The notes: generated by a model not told the origin, from the letters alone. DNA of 64,000 nucleotides from Amoeboaphelidium protococcarum (GCA_023515745.1 JALECJ010000007.1:496001-560000); one strand, 5' to 3'; shown: positions 45,703 to 58,646, numbered from the stretch's first letter. A program made the numbers and translations.

Positions 45703-47691
45703 TCACTCTACAGTTAACTGTTGTTGAGTTGCACCAACTTCTAAAACTTCACCAGCATCGCCTTCATCTTCTTCATTCAAATCCATTGCGTCATCCATGT
45801 CATCTTCATCGTCGGCAATACTCTATCTCTTCTCAACTATAGACCGTTAAACTGCAGCGAGACTCTATTTCTTCTTCTCAACCTCATCCTTTAATCGATT
45901 GATAATGTCATCAAATCTCTTGATGATAATAGGATTCCCAGCAGCCTATTTCTACGCAGTCTTTTAATCCAACTTCTAATTGAGATCAGCCATTTCTTCA
46001 ATCAAAAGCTTATTCTGTTACAACAGAGATCTCAGTTCAGGATCTGGTTCATTCTCAATATCCAACGCATCATCTACTTCTTCACCTTCAGCCATCTGAT
46101 CGCCGTCTTTCTAAGCATCAGATGCTGCGACATCGCCTTTTGCTCCATCACCCATCTGACCATTCGCAACTTTACCATCACATCCATAATCTTCTTCTTC
46201 TTCCTCCTCCTCATCATCATCGTCTGAAGTCTGTTCCGTTTTACCATCTTTATTAGTTCCTGGGTGTTCGCTCACAGTAATCTGGTCATCTTCATCGTCG
46301 TCTTCATCGACAACAGCCTCGCCATCTTCATTAACTTCCGCAGTACCTCCAGCACCCTCAGTCTCACCATCACCCTGAGTCTACTCATCATTATCGTTAT
46401 CAGCATCTCGCATCAGACGCTCCTCCACCTCTCTGGCGTCAATAAAAGATCCCACAACTTCAAGCGATTGCGCGTCCTCCTTCAACAGCCTGGCCACTTC
46501 ACGCTCGATACTCTCCACTGTTCGCCTGTTCACCCGCTTTCTAAATCGTCTCACTCTACAGTGCTTAAGTGGAGGTGTAATTCCAGAGTTGGAAATGTAA
46601 TCTTCATTTAGAGATGACTAGAATGCACCTTGAGTAGACTAGGCAAAAAACTGATTAAGATAGTTCTCAATTGAACCTTAAGACACACCAACTCGGCCAA
46701 AGTCCAATTTCTCCACCTATATCATCTGACATATATCGGAAATCTTGTGAAATTATCGCCTGTCAAAGGAACGCTGAGCCTCAATAATACAAGGCAAGTC
46801 GACGAGTTTGCCGCACATTTATACTGAGTATTGGGTATTATCATTGTCGCCGCCTTCTTCAGATTACTAATTGTAAGTGAGCAAAACTCTACGCTAATCC
46901 TTGAATTCAATCTTGAGGCACGTCTTGATATCTACAGAACGCGACTTTATCATCTACTTGATCTTGTCGGTGGTTTCAACTATTTTCTGGGCATAAGAAC
47001 CAGCGGGTAAATTCCTAACATCCGCAGCTTCATATCGGGGTAACCTGAATATCAAGTGCTCCTCAACCGGATTTAGAGTCTCATCTTCATCAGAATCTGG
47101 AATTCTAGGTGGCTTAACTTTCTATTTCTTACTAACAGATGCAATTGATGACTTTCGACTGGCAATGGAAACCATAGATTAAGATCTACTTAGTCCAGGT
47201 TGATGCTGCTGTTACTCTTGAATTCTAACCCTATTCTCGCCAGCGGCACCTTCGTTAAGCGATACTTTCGGTTTAAACTTTAATTTAAGAGAAGTCTAAC
47301 TAGGAGTAGGACTATTAATCGATTCCGGTATTTAACTCTATGACTACTACTACCTCAAAGGAGACTATTCCACCGTTGGAGACACTGCCATGTTCGCTGT
47401 CTATAATGTAAGAGATGAACCGGAATTATCAGCGTCTTGTTATATTTCCTTCTTAGCCTAAGATTATTATTATGATGATGATGACGGAAATTTAAATGAT
47501 ATTTTGGGCAGAGATTACTATTACTGCTGCGTAGTCTAACTCCTTGAACTATTACCATGAGGATCACTCTACGACTTTACCAAATCTTGAGACGGCTTTG
47601 GTGATTACACGAGTGGCGATGCTTCTCCTGCATTAACAGTCTGTGGGAGAGAGGACTTGAATTTTAATTTTAACTTTGGCTTACTAGACAT
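45703..47691 (-). CDS. TAF7: TAF7-like TFIID subunit
   Basis: TAF7 binds TAF1 in TFIID and regulates its activity during RNA polymerase II initiation. Of the 662 residues, about 1-200 are Ser/Gln/Lys-rich and disordered, with Gln runs in TAA/TAG. Residues about 205-330 form the TAFII55 N-terminal domain: EEHLIFRLPRYEAADVRNLP, QYSVQMCGKLVDLPCIIEAQ and ICQMIQVEKLDFGR. The conserved LVDLPCIIE is diagnostic. After it comes NYLNQFF and an Arg-rich block CRVRRFRKRVNRRT. The C-terminal third is strongly acidic with a coiled coil. It is longer than human TAF7 (349) because of low-complexity segments. No intron. Confidence 0.87.
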
Positions 47692-47972
47692 TTCCTACAG
47701 TATAATACAAAAGTCTTTCACTATGTACGTTATTGAGGTGAGTGAGTAAATGAATGAACGGAGAAAGAGAGTGAGAGAAGAAACGCGTCGCCCTCTTGCA
47801 TTTCAAAGTTCTATTGTCTTTAATACAAAGCTGTGGGTATGTAACTTGTGCATGACTAAGCTTTTAAAGATAAATCAATAGTACGAGACTATGCGGTCTA
47901 AATATCAATTCTAAAACAAAATATATACGAAAAGACATATGATTCAGTATTATCAACATCATCTGTAAATCG

Positions 47973-49268
47973 TCAATCTTTGAATTGGTTTTGTAACAAG
48001 GCCTGCGTGTCAATAAGGAGACTGATCACTGTACCTCCGACACCACAATTGATCAGATCATTCAATCGAATTTACCCAATAATTCCAGTAGATTATTATT
48101 AGGTGCCACTACTGCGCTATGATGCCTTGGCCATGTCAAACAGCTCTGTAATCATATCATTCATGTTGAACGATTGTACAAAAGATCTGTTCTAAGGCAT
48201 CTGAGATATCTTATCCACCTGTGCCTTCATAAAGAAATGCAGCGTGAACCAGTCCAGAAATCCTTGTCGTCGAATGTCCAGCAGTGTGAACATATAGCGC
48301 ATAGACTCTTTGGTGTGAACGTCATTGGCAGCGAGCACAAAATCAAGATACGACTTGTAATCAAGTTCGCCATTAAAAGACAGGTACTCTTGATAAATTC
48401 GATCTATAAACTCATTGGTGTATCTCCCCTTTGCAAATTGATACAATTCCGATCGCGACAGCATACCATTATGATCCTAATCGAGCTCAACAAACCAGCT
48501 GTAGACTTTCAATGCACTTTACAACGAGAACCAATTGGTACTCAGCAGTTTACCATCAACTTCAGGTTGTTACAACTCAAAGAACTCGCTCAGAATGGGA
48601 CTCAGTAGGATATCAGTAATCTTTATGCAGTTGCGCTAATCCTACTACCTGCCAACAGTGGGCCGACTATAATGCAAGTTGAAGTAAAATTTACGGACAG
48701 CACTGCACAAGTAGAATGGCTTAAAATCTTGATCCATCTATTATAATTAGGGAAATGTTGGAATCAGATCCGCCAAGTACTACTCAAATTCATCCAGAGT
48801 AAGCATCCCGTCACCATCTTGATCATACATACTGATACAGACTCTCTCCTGACACAGCGAGGCTCTTCTTACTATAAAATTGTACAGCTGACCGGAACTG
48901 ATGTGGCCATTCTCATTCATTCTAAAGCGCACGAACACTGACGGTGTGAAGTATGATTAGAACTTTGGCAGCGACTGACCAATAAGCTTGAAATTGTGAT
49001 AGCTAATGTAATCTCCATCAACAGCCACCTCTTTCAGCATTTCGCTGATCTGATCCAAATCTTCGTTGCTCAGCGTGGAAGCATTCTTCTACTCAATGAC
49101 TAGGGAGTGTACAGCTTTTTGTACAGCTTTCTGTATGTTCGGATCGACATTTCGGTTGGACTGAGTGTGACTCTATAGCGGCTATAAATGTTGGCGGTCT
49201 TCAGCGGAAGACTCGTCTTATATACCTTGTGAATTATTAAACTCAGCAATAGCTTATATCCAAGACAT
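47973..49268 (-). CDS. PPP2R3C: PPP2R3C (PP2A B'' gamma)-like regulatory subunit
   Basis: This B''-type subunit targets PP2A and works at centrosomes and the nucleus in animals. The 431-residue product (human 453) contains FTPSVFVRFRMNENGHISSG, SMYDQDGDGMLTLDEFEQYL (a good EF-hand), PTFPQLQQMDQDFKPFYLCS, AVRKFYFNLHY, VYSWFVELDQDHNGMLSRSE (second EF-hand) and ELDYKSYLDFVLAANDVHTK. These match PPP2R3C in order and spacing. The N-terminal ~70 residues are Gln-rich, and the C-terminal tail is variable. No intron. It lies between TAF7 and a family-B gene, all on the minus strand. Confidence 0.9.
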
Positions 49269-49535
49269 TTGAAGTATACTTGTTTGCGTGAAATAAGATT
49301 TCCTAACACCTCCTAACAAAGCACAGTGATTGTTTCAAAAAAACGAATGGCTAGAAAGCGCTTCTAAGTAAAGCGCGTCTCGATGATATCGTATAGCGAT
49401 AGTAAGTAAACCGATTTTAGTAAAAATATACGATAAAATCAAAAAAATGAATAATTATTACTAAATTTCATGTATTGTAGTTGCCAAATAAACTATGGAG
49501 ATAATCAGGTACGGCTATTCTAGTATGGAAATCAA

Positions 49536-51497
49536 TCAAAACTCAAACGCAACGGGTCCTCTCAAGTAAACAATCCGAGCAGCGCGAACATACAGTATCA
49601 AGTCACGCCCCTTTGCCTCATAAGCCTATTTCATCAACTGATGAATTTATGAACGCCTAACTTCTCGATTTTCTACTTATCCATCTGAAATCACCCTCGA
49701 TGCAGGTCGGAACACGTTCAGAAATTTTCTATTGAATCGAGCAGTGGCAGATTCAGGCACAACCATCCGATGTAAACCAAGAGCAGAGGTGAGCCGGGAT
49801 TCTTCGCCAGAAACAATGTCTGGCTAATGGAGTTATTTTAAGAGTTTAGACATAATCTAGTATGTAGCAGATTCCAGACCAAATTCAATGCAAAATGTTA
49901 AAGCGCCCATTAAACTCTCGGTACTAATTCTGTAGACGCGTGGTTAAGCCAATACCAAAATCAATCCTTCTATGCTAAACTCATGGTGTTTTCGATCTAC
50001 TTTATCATCCGAATCCAAAGAATTCTCGGCAAACTCAGATTTGATTTTCTTAAATGCTATTTCTGCAGCTCTATCATTTTTTGGTGGAATAACCTATGTG
50101 GAAGGGGGTGTGCGATTCATATATTCGGAATACCACTTAAAGGGAACATTCTCATTCTTCAATGGCATCACAAGTGTGAGCGCTTAGAGTATTTTCAGAG
50201 ATTCCATGTCGCCTGATTCCACTGCACTCCAGTAAGCAGACAAATAATTCGCAAATATGGACCAAAACTGGCTCTTCACTTGTCTAATTAACTGTTGTTC
50301 ATTCTCTGGTGCAGATTATACTTCGCGCCGACACACGCTGATCCATAGCATATCAAAGTAAAGACTTCCTCTGTAAAACTCAGGCCTCAAAATACTCGAC
50401 AAAGTGCCAATTTCCACCGGAAGGTACAGCATAATACTCATGGCTTTATAATCTTCTTTTATGAAGTTCAAATCAAACCGTGTACTAAACGATTCTATAA
50501 ATCCCTGCAAGATCCTTATGGAGACTCTAGACGAAGCATCCTATAAACGAAGGTGCTCAGCCAATTGACGATGAATTCTTTCATAAAACTGAGCCATTTC
50601 TGTATCAGAGGTTACAAAACGCAATTATTTACCCAAATCAAAAGCCAAATCCAAAGCTTTATCTTCATCCATCGCTGCATCTGCCAGCTATTAATTGACG
50701 ATGCCATTGAAAAGACTGTAACACAATTCTCGGCGCTAAGCTCCATCGTTAAATGATAGCTTGCGATGACATAGATAGTATATATCAAATTGCTAAGTAA
50801 TCTCCACCAAGTCAGTCAAAAGATTCGGGCCGAGCTAATTATCGCACTCGTCTGTAATAACCAATGATGAAGTAACTAGACCAGTGAATAAACTTTCGTC
50901 TAAGACAGAAGATGTTAATTCAGGGTCCGAACTGTCAATAGGCCTATTTTCCAACAGACGCTCTTGAAACTTGGGCAATAGACTGGGTTATTCATAAACA
51001 AGAACTATCAGCGTGGCAGCTATCAATGTACTGTCTCTCTGAAAAAATACCTTACTGACATCAGCTTGATTTAGAGGAGTCTGAGCATTCAATAAACTCT
51101 TTGCATATTGCAGTGATTCATGCGACTCTTCGTTGCCACCTCCTTTAATATGCAGGGATAATCTTAGCGGATCCTCAGCAAGCACGCCGTTGTACTCATC
51201 AAAAGCGATACCATAGTATTTGCCATAATGCCATGTCAGCTTAGACGCTTTCTGAAGAAGGGGAAAATCATTCTCAGGCCATTATTAATAACCAACTGCG
51301 CCCAGAGACTTGATCTGCTACCATAAGCCAACTGACTGAAAACGTGAACAGCGCTGATCTACGGATCCGCTTTGCCGATCTTCCGCAGTTTCGGGATGGA
51401 GGGATGGCAACTTTACACGCACACTTTACTGTCTTTCAATGACAGCACCATCTATCACCAAGGCAGATGAAAGCAATAGTAAATATAAGAACTACAT
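49536..51497 (-). CDS. Secreted protein family B, member 2
   Basis: A 653-residue product. The start MQFLYLLLLSSALVIDGAV is a signal peptide whose second codon is TAG. Family-B blocks: LTWHYGKYYGIAFDEYNGVL, NQADVSKVFFQRD, LIVLVYEQPSLLPKFQERLL, LDESLFTGLVTSSLVITDEC, NYLSAYWSAVESGDMESLKI, ESLMGALTFCIEFGL and RRSQIHQLMKQAYEA. It differs strongly from B1 outside these blocks, so the duplication is old. It is divergent from A2 across 204 bp. No membrane span besides the signal. Confidence 0.85.
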
Positions 51498-51577
51498 ATC
51501 ACTTTTAATGTTTATTTCCCAGTTTATCTCGTTGATGCAATTGAATAGGTGAACAAATAATGGAGTCGTTATCAAAG

Positions 51578-51611
51578 TGTGGCGCAGGAACCTTAATCAA
51601 AATGCGCCACA
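51578..51611. promoter_or_regulatory. Inverted-repeat element in the shared promoter of pair 2
   Basis: TGTGGCGCA at 51578-51586 is mirrored perfectly by TGCGCCACA at 51603-51611. The cores GTGGCG and CGCCAC are 20 bp apart. It lies between the B2 and A2 start codons. Confidence 0.65.
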
Positions 51612-51701
51612 TTTAGTGCATTGACGTGCCATGGAATTTGGGTCTGGTTATCGAACCTTCATTCGTTCATTGCTGTCTACTTGGAATATCAGAAATCAAA
51701 T

Positions 51702-53642
51702 ATGAAAGTTTACTTATTCGCTATCTTGTTAGCTATAGCATTGATACCTGCTGAGGCAGTGTCCAATCATGACGCACTCCTGTTAGACGTTTACCGTGCT
51801 TATCCCTACGAATTCGCGGTATCTCGCGCTGGTGCTAATAACGATTTAAAGGCTCTTGATAATCTTTACAACAACTACGAATGGGATCCAACGCTAAAAT
51901 TCCGATTTGTTGGTAACAAGTTCTTCTCCAAGTCTGCTAAAAATCGCGTTTTAAATTTGCTTGGATCCGCTGCTGATTAGGATCCTGAGAGTGGAAGTTA
52001 TAGCAACTCTGCGGGTAGGCAATTGGTCAGGCCAAAGTTTCCAGATGATTATAAAGACGTTTATTTATAGATTTGGTATGAGGCTACTACCGTCGAGCTA
52101 ATGGTCGACAAATGCAATTCTTATCCTGAGGTGTGCAGATACATGGTACTCAATAATGAGTTTCCTCTATTTGAGTTGAGCGTTATGGGTGAGTATCGCA
52201 GCTTTAATGTGGAGCCGAGTGAAGGTGCACTGTTGAATGCAAAATTGCTGCCACCAGTTTACTAGTAGCAGGTGGAGCTAGTGTCTTAGTTGACGCGTGT
52301 GAAAGACCATTGGCTACAAGATCTGTTCGTATGGGCTTTGCTTAAATGTAGAGGTGAGTTTGATGATGTTAATGCGCACGTAATTGCTTTTGGTCTTCAT
52401 CAATACGAGCTAGAGAGAAGGCCGACACTTGAATAGTTGGAAAGTCTGGTGTCTCTGCTCGCCAAGGGATTCAAGTTACTGTCCAGAAGTGAGAGCGATA
52501 CCTACACCTTTTAGAACACGTTAATAAGCCAAGCATTGACCATGGCTGGGGGAGTTTTGATTGATGATTAATTACACGAAGAGGTTTTTAAATTGAAGTC
52601 TGATGTTCGCCATAAGAAGGAGAGTGATGATAGTTTTGAGGTTGTGAAGTTGCAAGACAGTGGCGAAGAAGTAGTATCTGTGGGGCCATTTTAGCCATGG
52701 AATTATCTTTCTGTGCTAGTATCAGCTCAATACCTGTTGGAGGAATCCTAATTTAGAGCGATGGTTGCGCGTATCTGGAAATTCTTGAGTCTTCAGGATG
52801 TTAATTAATGTCTCGTGAAGAACAGCGCACAAAGACGCCCAGATGCCCTGAAGCCTAATAGAGATGTGCGCCAGACTCCAGATAAAGATGCGGATCTTAA
52901 TGGTAGATTGCTTTTTGCTAGATCGTTGGCAAAAATTAAGCGATTGTAAGAAGGCGTGATTTAACTTCTCGATTATGCCTAGACGATCAACGCTGGAGTC
53001 AGTAGTTTGGTCATTACACAGAGGGTAGTCAGAATGCTTTTGTCTTTCTCTTTATACATAACACCTGACAGAAAGTGTCAAGACTATGCTGAATAGATTT
53101 CTGGTTTGATTAACTTAAGTATTGGGGAACAGGCGCAAGATCTTTTAGCCGAGTACAATCAGGAGAGGGAGCGCATCAAGAAATGTGTCGGTCTGCTGCC
53201 TGTAGAGTAGCAATATTTTGCGCAGATTATGAGAATTAAAGATGTCACTGAAAGGCTGAGAGACGTAAATTTTGTGATCAAATTGCTGAATAACAAGAGG
53301 ATCAGTTTAGATGACGTCGTGACCTATGAAATGAGACGCGTTATGCATCACTAGAATGCAGTCTCGTTCGACTTTCCTCTGCTGCATAAGCTGTTGATTG
53401 ACTTGAAATATCCTCTGCAGAATCCTTTGCCTTTGTTAAAGACTTGCTTAGAGAACCGTTGGTATCGTTTGTACTCATTGTTACGTCGCTTTAGTGATTT
53501 AGATGGGAAGAGTGAGTTTGAGTTGTCAAATTACAGCAACCATCATCCTTGGTATATGGCTCTTCACAAGTAGAAGTCTTGGAGACGTTCTATTGCTGTG
53601 GCGCTGCAGAGATTGAGACATTGGAAAACTTTCTACAATTGA
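51702..53642 (+). CDS. Secreted protein family A, member 2
   Basis: A 646-residue product with signal peptide KVYLFAILLAIALIPAEA (start at the ATG directly before it; an upstream in-frame extension is less likely because it would bury the signal). Family-A blocks: YPYEFAVSRAG, YEWDP, CX6CRYM near 144, QVELVSQLTRV, DLFVWALLKCRGEFDDVNAH, MAGGV, FQPWNYLSVL, and the C-terminal NRWYRLYSLLRR...HHPWYMALHKQKSWRRSIAV ending KTFYN. The middle contains an extra charged segment (KLKSDVRHKKESDDSFE). It pairs head to head with B2 and is convergent with B3. Confidence 0.85.
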
Positions 53643-53986
53643 TCTGGGCCGAAGATAAGTGCTAAAGGTGGGATATCAACCACTTAAAGGTATATCTATG
53701 AAACGAGACAATACACTGAAAGTTATTCTCCACTTATAGTTCGTATTTAAGTTTGATGGGTTTCGATTTGTGGCAGGTTTCTTTTTGGAAATTTTGAAGA
53801 GTTTTACATCATAACTTGTCTGCGATGTCAAACCAAAGAACATTGCCCATTTGATTAAGCTGCTTTGTCCTCTAGACTGATACAAGTGAAAGAAATGACA
53901 ACAGACTAATGATTACTTATAGTATTGTATTAGGCGTCAAGAATATCAAAATAGAGCCATCACTTGATATCTTTGATCTGGCGCAG
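53643..53986. other. Region between the convergent A2 and B3 genes
   Basis: No gene seen. It holds the 3' flanks of the two converging genes. Confidence 0.4.
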
Positions 53987-55915
53987 TCACTATACTTGTG
54001 CCGTGGATTCCACCTCAGTAGCTTGCTTCTATTCGTTTGCTGTCTTATAACTTTCATAGAATTTGCTCAGAGAACCATAAACCTTCAAATGGTCAAATGG
54101 GCCGGAATCGACGCGTTCACTACTGGCGAACGGCAAATCAGCCTTCAACAATCCAAAAGGCTTTAACCAAGAGCGGGTATTTTTCACTTATGATGGCTCA
54201 ATACTAGAATCTACAGATGGCGATAAAATCACAGAATCCAAAGATTAGCCAGTCGCCTTCTCTATCAACCCAGTAAATTTATCAATACCATCCTATATGT
54301 CATGCTGTACGCAAAACAACAAAACACCCATCAGAGTCTCAACAGTAGCCTCCTGTCTTGTGGCAATATCCATTACAAGGCGCGACATGCTGAGCTTCCG
54401 GTAAAGATTCGGATACTAAAGCGGCTAGGCATTTTCACCAATGACGGTCTCCAAATTAGTCAGTTGATCAGGGCCAAGCAAGCTATTGTCATTTTCTAAA
54501 GGTATCAACTTCGTAATTAAAGACAACTCAGAGAATACCTTTACATCGTTAGTTGACACTGCATTCCAGTAAGCAGAGAAGAACTTCATTAGTTTTTTCA
54601 AAAAGGTGAAATTGAACTCGCTTTGGTAAGTACGGGACACAGGAGGGACAATTTTGTTGACAAATTTGTGCTAAAGGCCCAACAGCAACATCGAGTAGTA
54701 CGGCTTATTCTCATCAAACTTCTCTAGCTACAAGATCCACTGCAGAGTCAATGGGACTTGCCCTGCCTTTGGGACGTTAATTAAATTCCAAAAGTCGGCA
54801 TAAATCGAGAAAAAGTTCTCCAATGCCACCAAATCGGCACCTAGATTAGTATCAGCCTCAATGTGATCATTGAAAGAGTTTTTGACACCATTCATAATCC
54901 AAAAAAGTAATTATCTTTCTTTAATGCTCTGATCCTTGGTTTGAGATTACATCACTGTGACCAGTACTGTATCCATAGAAATCTTTACTTCCCTCTACTC
55001 AGTATAATATCTAAACTACGCAGCAATTGCTTACACTCGGGGTTAATACTATAAGAACTTCTTTTATCTAGTCCTTAATTGTTCAAGATACTAACGTTAT
55101 ATTAAACGAGAGCTTGCTATACAAATATCCCTCATATCACTAGAATCTTGCAACATCTGACGCTAGCAAACGCGTGCATACTCCAGCTATTTGGTTCCCA
55201 ACTAGATCACATCAAAGACCCACTATAGAAATTAGTTATGACACTCATTTAACAACAGGACCGTGACAGCAACCAGCCCAGTCAGCAAGCGATCATCCAG
55301 CTGATTGCTTTCAGTAGAATCATAATCTCGAAGAATCTCACGATTAAAATGATAAACAGACATTGATTCATAGAACATAGGAAAGAGTTCAAGCTACTCA
55401 GCGACAATGTAAATGACTAAAGCTACCAGCTGCTCTGTATTTCTAGAAAAGATAATCTTGTGAATATCAGCTCCATTCAAAGGTCTCATTGGGTCACCAA
55501 GCTATTATTTCGCGTACGCAACAGACTCGGCAACACCAAGTACCTCACTATCTTCAAGGTGCAAGGAGAACTCACCTTCATCAAGCAGATCCATCTTCAT
55601 CTTTTGATCTAGCAAACCAAAAGCATCAGCATAATACCATGCCAACTTAGAGGACGGAGCCAAGGACGTGGCAAACGATTCAAGATCTCCCTTTGATGCA
55701 TAGTAGCGAGTGAGTCGTTCAACCCCAGCACTCAAAGAGCATCGCACCTTATATGATGGACGTTAAGACTGAGCGACATTAGTAGATGCGCCATCTATCT
55801 GATCTTCTGTACCAACACCAATATCTTAGCGGCCAGAGAACTGCGCGCTTTGAGGTACCATTGCAAAGATTGCAATTATAAATGTTAATGGCGATAAAAC
55901 AATTCTCAGATGCAT
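53987..55915 (-). CDS. Secreted protein family B, member 3
   Basis: A 642-residue product with signal peptide MHLRIVLSPLTFIIAIFAMV. Family-B blocks: LAWYYADAFGLLD, NGADIHKIIFSRN, LVIYIVAEQLELFP, LDDRLLTGLVAVTVLLLNEC, FFSAYWNAVSTNDVKVFSEL with KLIPLE, and ETLMGVLLFCVQHDI. The C-terminal QIHQLM block of B1/B2 is degenerate here, and the protein ends VQVQ-like with GTA TAG TGA. It is the most divergent B member. It is divergent from A3 across 260 bp. Confidence 0.83.
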
Positions 55916-56035
55916 GATGGTTCTATCTTTATCAGTCTTATACCTGCGTACAAACTCTGATATGTATGTACTAGGAATAGATTTCACAGATTTCAAGATC
56001 TTACAGCAACGACCGATGGGTTATAATCAGATCAA

Positions 56036-56070
56036 TGTGGCGCAGGACTGTTTTTGCCACAATACGCCAC
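56036..56070. promoter_or_regulatory. Inverted-repeat element in the shared promoter of pair 3
   Basis: TGTGGCGCAGG begins at 56036, and CGCCAC lies at 56065-56070, with a further TGCCACA between. The cores GTGGCG and CGCCAC are 22 bp apart. The left half, TGTGGCGCAGG, is identical to that in pairs 1 and 2. Confidence 0.6.
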
Positions 56071-56175
56071 TTTTTAGGTTAGTCAGCGATGGTTGTCGGT
56101 CGATCTACTGAAGATAGATCACTTTGTCTGTCTATATATCTATCCATCCATCCATCTTATTGGTGTTTATAGGAC

Positions 56176-58083
56176 ATGTCATTCAGCAAAGTTATGTGGA
56201 TCTCCTTTTTGACTGTTTTCGTGGTGTTGCAGGACTATGCTGTGCATGCTAATACTTTCATATCTAACCTGTATTATGGATATCCATATCAATTTGCCAT
56301 CTCGCGTGCTGCATAGCTGAATGACTTGAATGCTTTGGATCAACTTTCATTAGGCAGTGAGTGGAATCCTGCTATTTAATATAAACTATCGTTTGTGAAA
56401 CTCCTATCGCCTGATGCGTAAGAGAAGATTAAACAGATTTTTGAATCTTATACAGCTGTGCCTAAGACTTCTGAAGAACTATCGCAGAAAAAGCCTGTCT
56501 TCCCCTAAAACTATGAGCAGGTATATCTGGATCTGTGGGCTGCCAAGGATTCGATCACCGATATTATTCGTATATGCAACGCTTATTCCTCCGTGTGCAG
56601 ATACATGGCGCTATAGCGACAGTTCCCTCTGTTTACTGTGAAAGGGCTGAATGCTATTGATCAGCCTGATCCTGTGGGAGTTGTATCGTCTAGAATGCTG
56701 ACGCCAGTTTATATGCAGTAGGTCGAGTTGGTGTCGCGTCTGCTCGAGTTTGAAGATGAGAATCTGCGCCAGTTGCTAGTATGGTCTTTACTCATGTGTC
56801 GTGGCAAGTATGATTCCGTATCTGCCCATGTCATTGCGTTTGGGTTTGGACTCTTTGAGGCGAGAGTGTAACAAGAGTCGTGGCCTGTGGATGATAAAGT
56901 CTTGAAAAAGCTGGTACAACTGTTTGCAGATGGCTTCAAGTAATTGGCATAGCATCAAAGTAACTAAGGGAAATTCTTAGATGAAGTGACGCGTCAGGCT
57001 TTGGACATGGCTGGAGGGGCCGAGCTTAATGAAATTTTTCAAGAGCACCTGTACTCCAAATCTTCAGGACGTGCTGACTTTGTGTCAAGTTTAGTTGATA
57101 ATGGTCTCACGACTGGAGATGACAGATTCCAACCGTGGGGATATCTGGCAGTACTTGCCAAGGCTCACTATTTCAAGTTTGGTGGCGAAAATGTTTTCAA
57201 AGTGATAGGACGTGTATCTATGTTTTTCCAATTAGAAGATGTGAACATGTGTCTAAAGAAGCCTGTGCCTGTCATCAGTAAAGTTCCATCTCGTAGTGGT
57301 CCGTTGACTGTCGCGTAGTTTTTGGATGGTAAAAGCGTTTACAATCCAGTGTATAAAGTAATTTTCGCTGGTTCATTTGGCATAAATACAGACTTGGTTC
57401 AAGGGATGAGAGGCTTATTGCTAGAGGTGTAAAATAGCAATTTTGCTCTGCAAAAGCAAGTATTGCTCCCTCGTATGGTGAATGAGATGTTGAGGTTTGT
57501 ATTGAGCATGTCATCAACACTCCCCGGTGCTGATCGTTTTGCAGACATGGTACTTTAATAAGTTAATACATATCCTGAAGTTGATCTATTGAAAGATGAG
57601 TTTATGAGGCAGCATATGTACATTTAATAGTGCCGCAATGATCAAGATAGACACAGAGACTATTAGAACAGGCTCGCTGATCTTGGTAGAGATTCTCTAA
57701 AGTTGAACGAATTGTAGAATTAAGTCGACCAACTGTAGAGCAAGCTTTTACCTATTGATGACATTGTCCTGCTGGAGATTGCGCGCAGTAAAAAGGAAGG
57801 TGGTGCGGTTGATTTCGTCAAGTTGTAGAAACTATTCAGACAAGGTTATCAATTAATCGATCCCATGCCTCTGTTGGAAACTTGCCTCCAGAATCGATGG
57901 TACCGTCTTTTTGCATTGCTACGTAAGCATAGCGATCTTTCTGCTAAATAAGAGGCCATACTTTCCTCCTACAAAGCTCACCATCCTTGGTATATGAAGT
58001 TGGATAAGAAGAGCTCTTGGCGCCGTTCCATCGCGCTGGCTTTGTAGCGCTTAAAGTTTTGGAATAGTAGTAGTTCCAATTGA
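56176..58083 (+). CDS. Secreted protein family A, member 3
   Basis: A 635-residue product with signal peptide (VMWISFLTVFVVLQDYAVHA). Family-A blocks: YPYQFAISRAA, SEWNP, CX6CRYM near 141, QVELVSRLLEF, QLLVWSLLMCRGKYDSVSAH, MAGGAELN, FQPWGYLAVL, and NRWYRLFALLRK...HHPWYMKLDKKSSWRRSIAL at the end. The final residues NSSSSN replace the SFYN/TFYN of A1 and A2. It is predicted all-helical, with no TM after the signal. Head to head with B3. Confidence 0.85.
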
Positions 58084-58646
58084 TTTAGATTGACAGGAAA
58101 AGTATAATAAAGGATAACCGTATTGAATCGGGTAGGCTGTTAGCTATAAAGTACAAGTACTTTTGGATTCTGTTTATACACCAGGTCCCTTGTCTTATTT
58201 CTCCATTATAAGGAGCTGAAACAACATATTATTCATTTGCACTTTATAGACGCGATACTACCGAATCAATGCAACTCGATATCCTTAGTGGTGACGTTCC
58301 ATATCGCGTTTCTTGTCCTTGTGCTTTTAGTCTTTTCTCTCTATTTCTGTCTATCTTTCTCTCTTGCAATACATCGTTGCTTTCTCTAAGAGCTTTCTTT
58401 ATGCGCTGAATTTAGCTCTCTCACACGATTACAGTTACCGGCCGGCAGGCGACAGGTCGAAAAACAAGCGTGAGATTGAACGCGTTTCGCTCGTTCGAGT
58501 TCTGGCCTTTCCTTCTTTATCTGTCTACCTGGCCACGTACGAATTACTGTGTAGTGTCTGACATTTTATTATACGACATTTGAGTGTATACTTAAAACTC
58601 TTATTTTGAGTTTATTTAGAGTAGCAATATATTAGTTTAGTAGAAA
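58084..58646. other. Intergenic region upstream of the CAND1-like gene
   Basis: No gene supported. There is a pyrimidine-rich stretch around 58325-58400 and a GC-rich patch near 58438-58495 that includes GAACGCGTTTCG. A 65-codon open frame near 58364 lacks protein-like features. Confidence 0.4.

Noticed and set aside
2250-58490. ACGCGT (MluI-box-like) sites close to several start codons, e.g. before RPS5, HDAC, VAP, TAF7
   Set aside because: By eye it occurs roughly 25 times in the window, more than base composition predicts, but about as often inside coding regions as in promoters, so I do not call it a promoter element.
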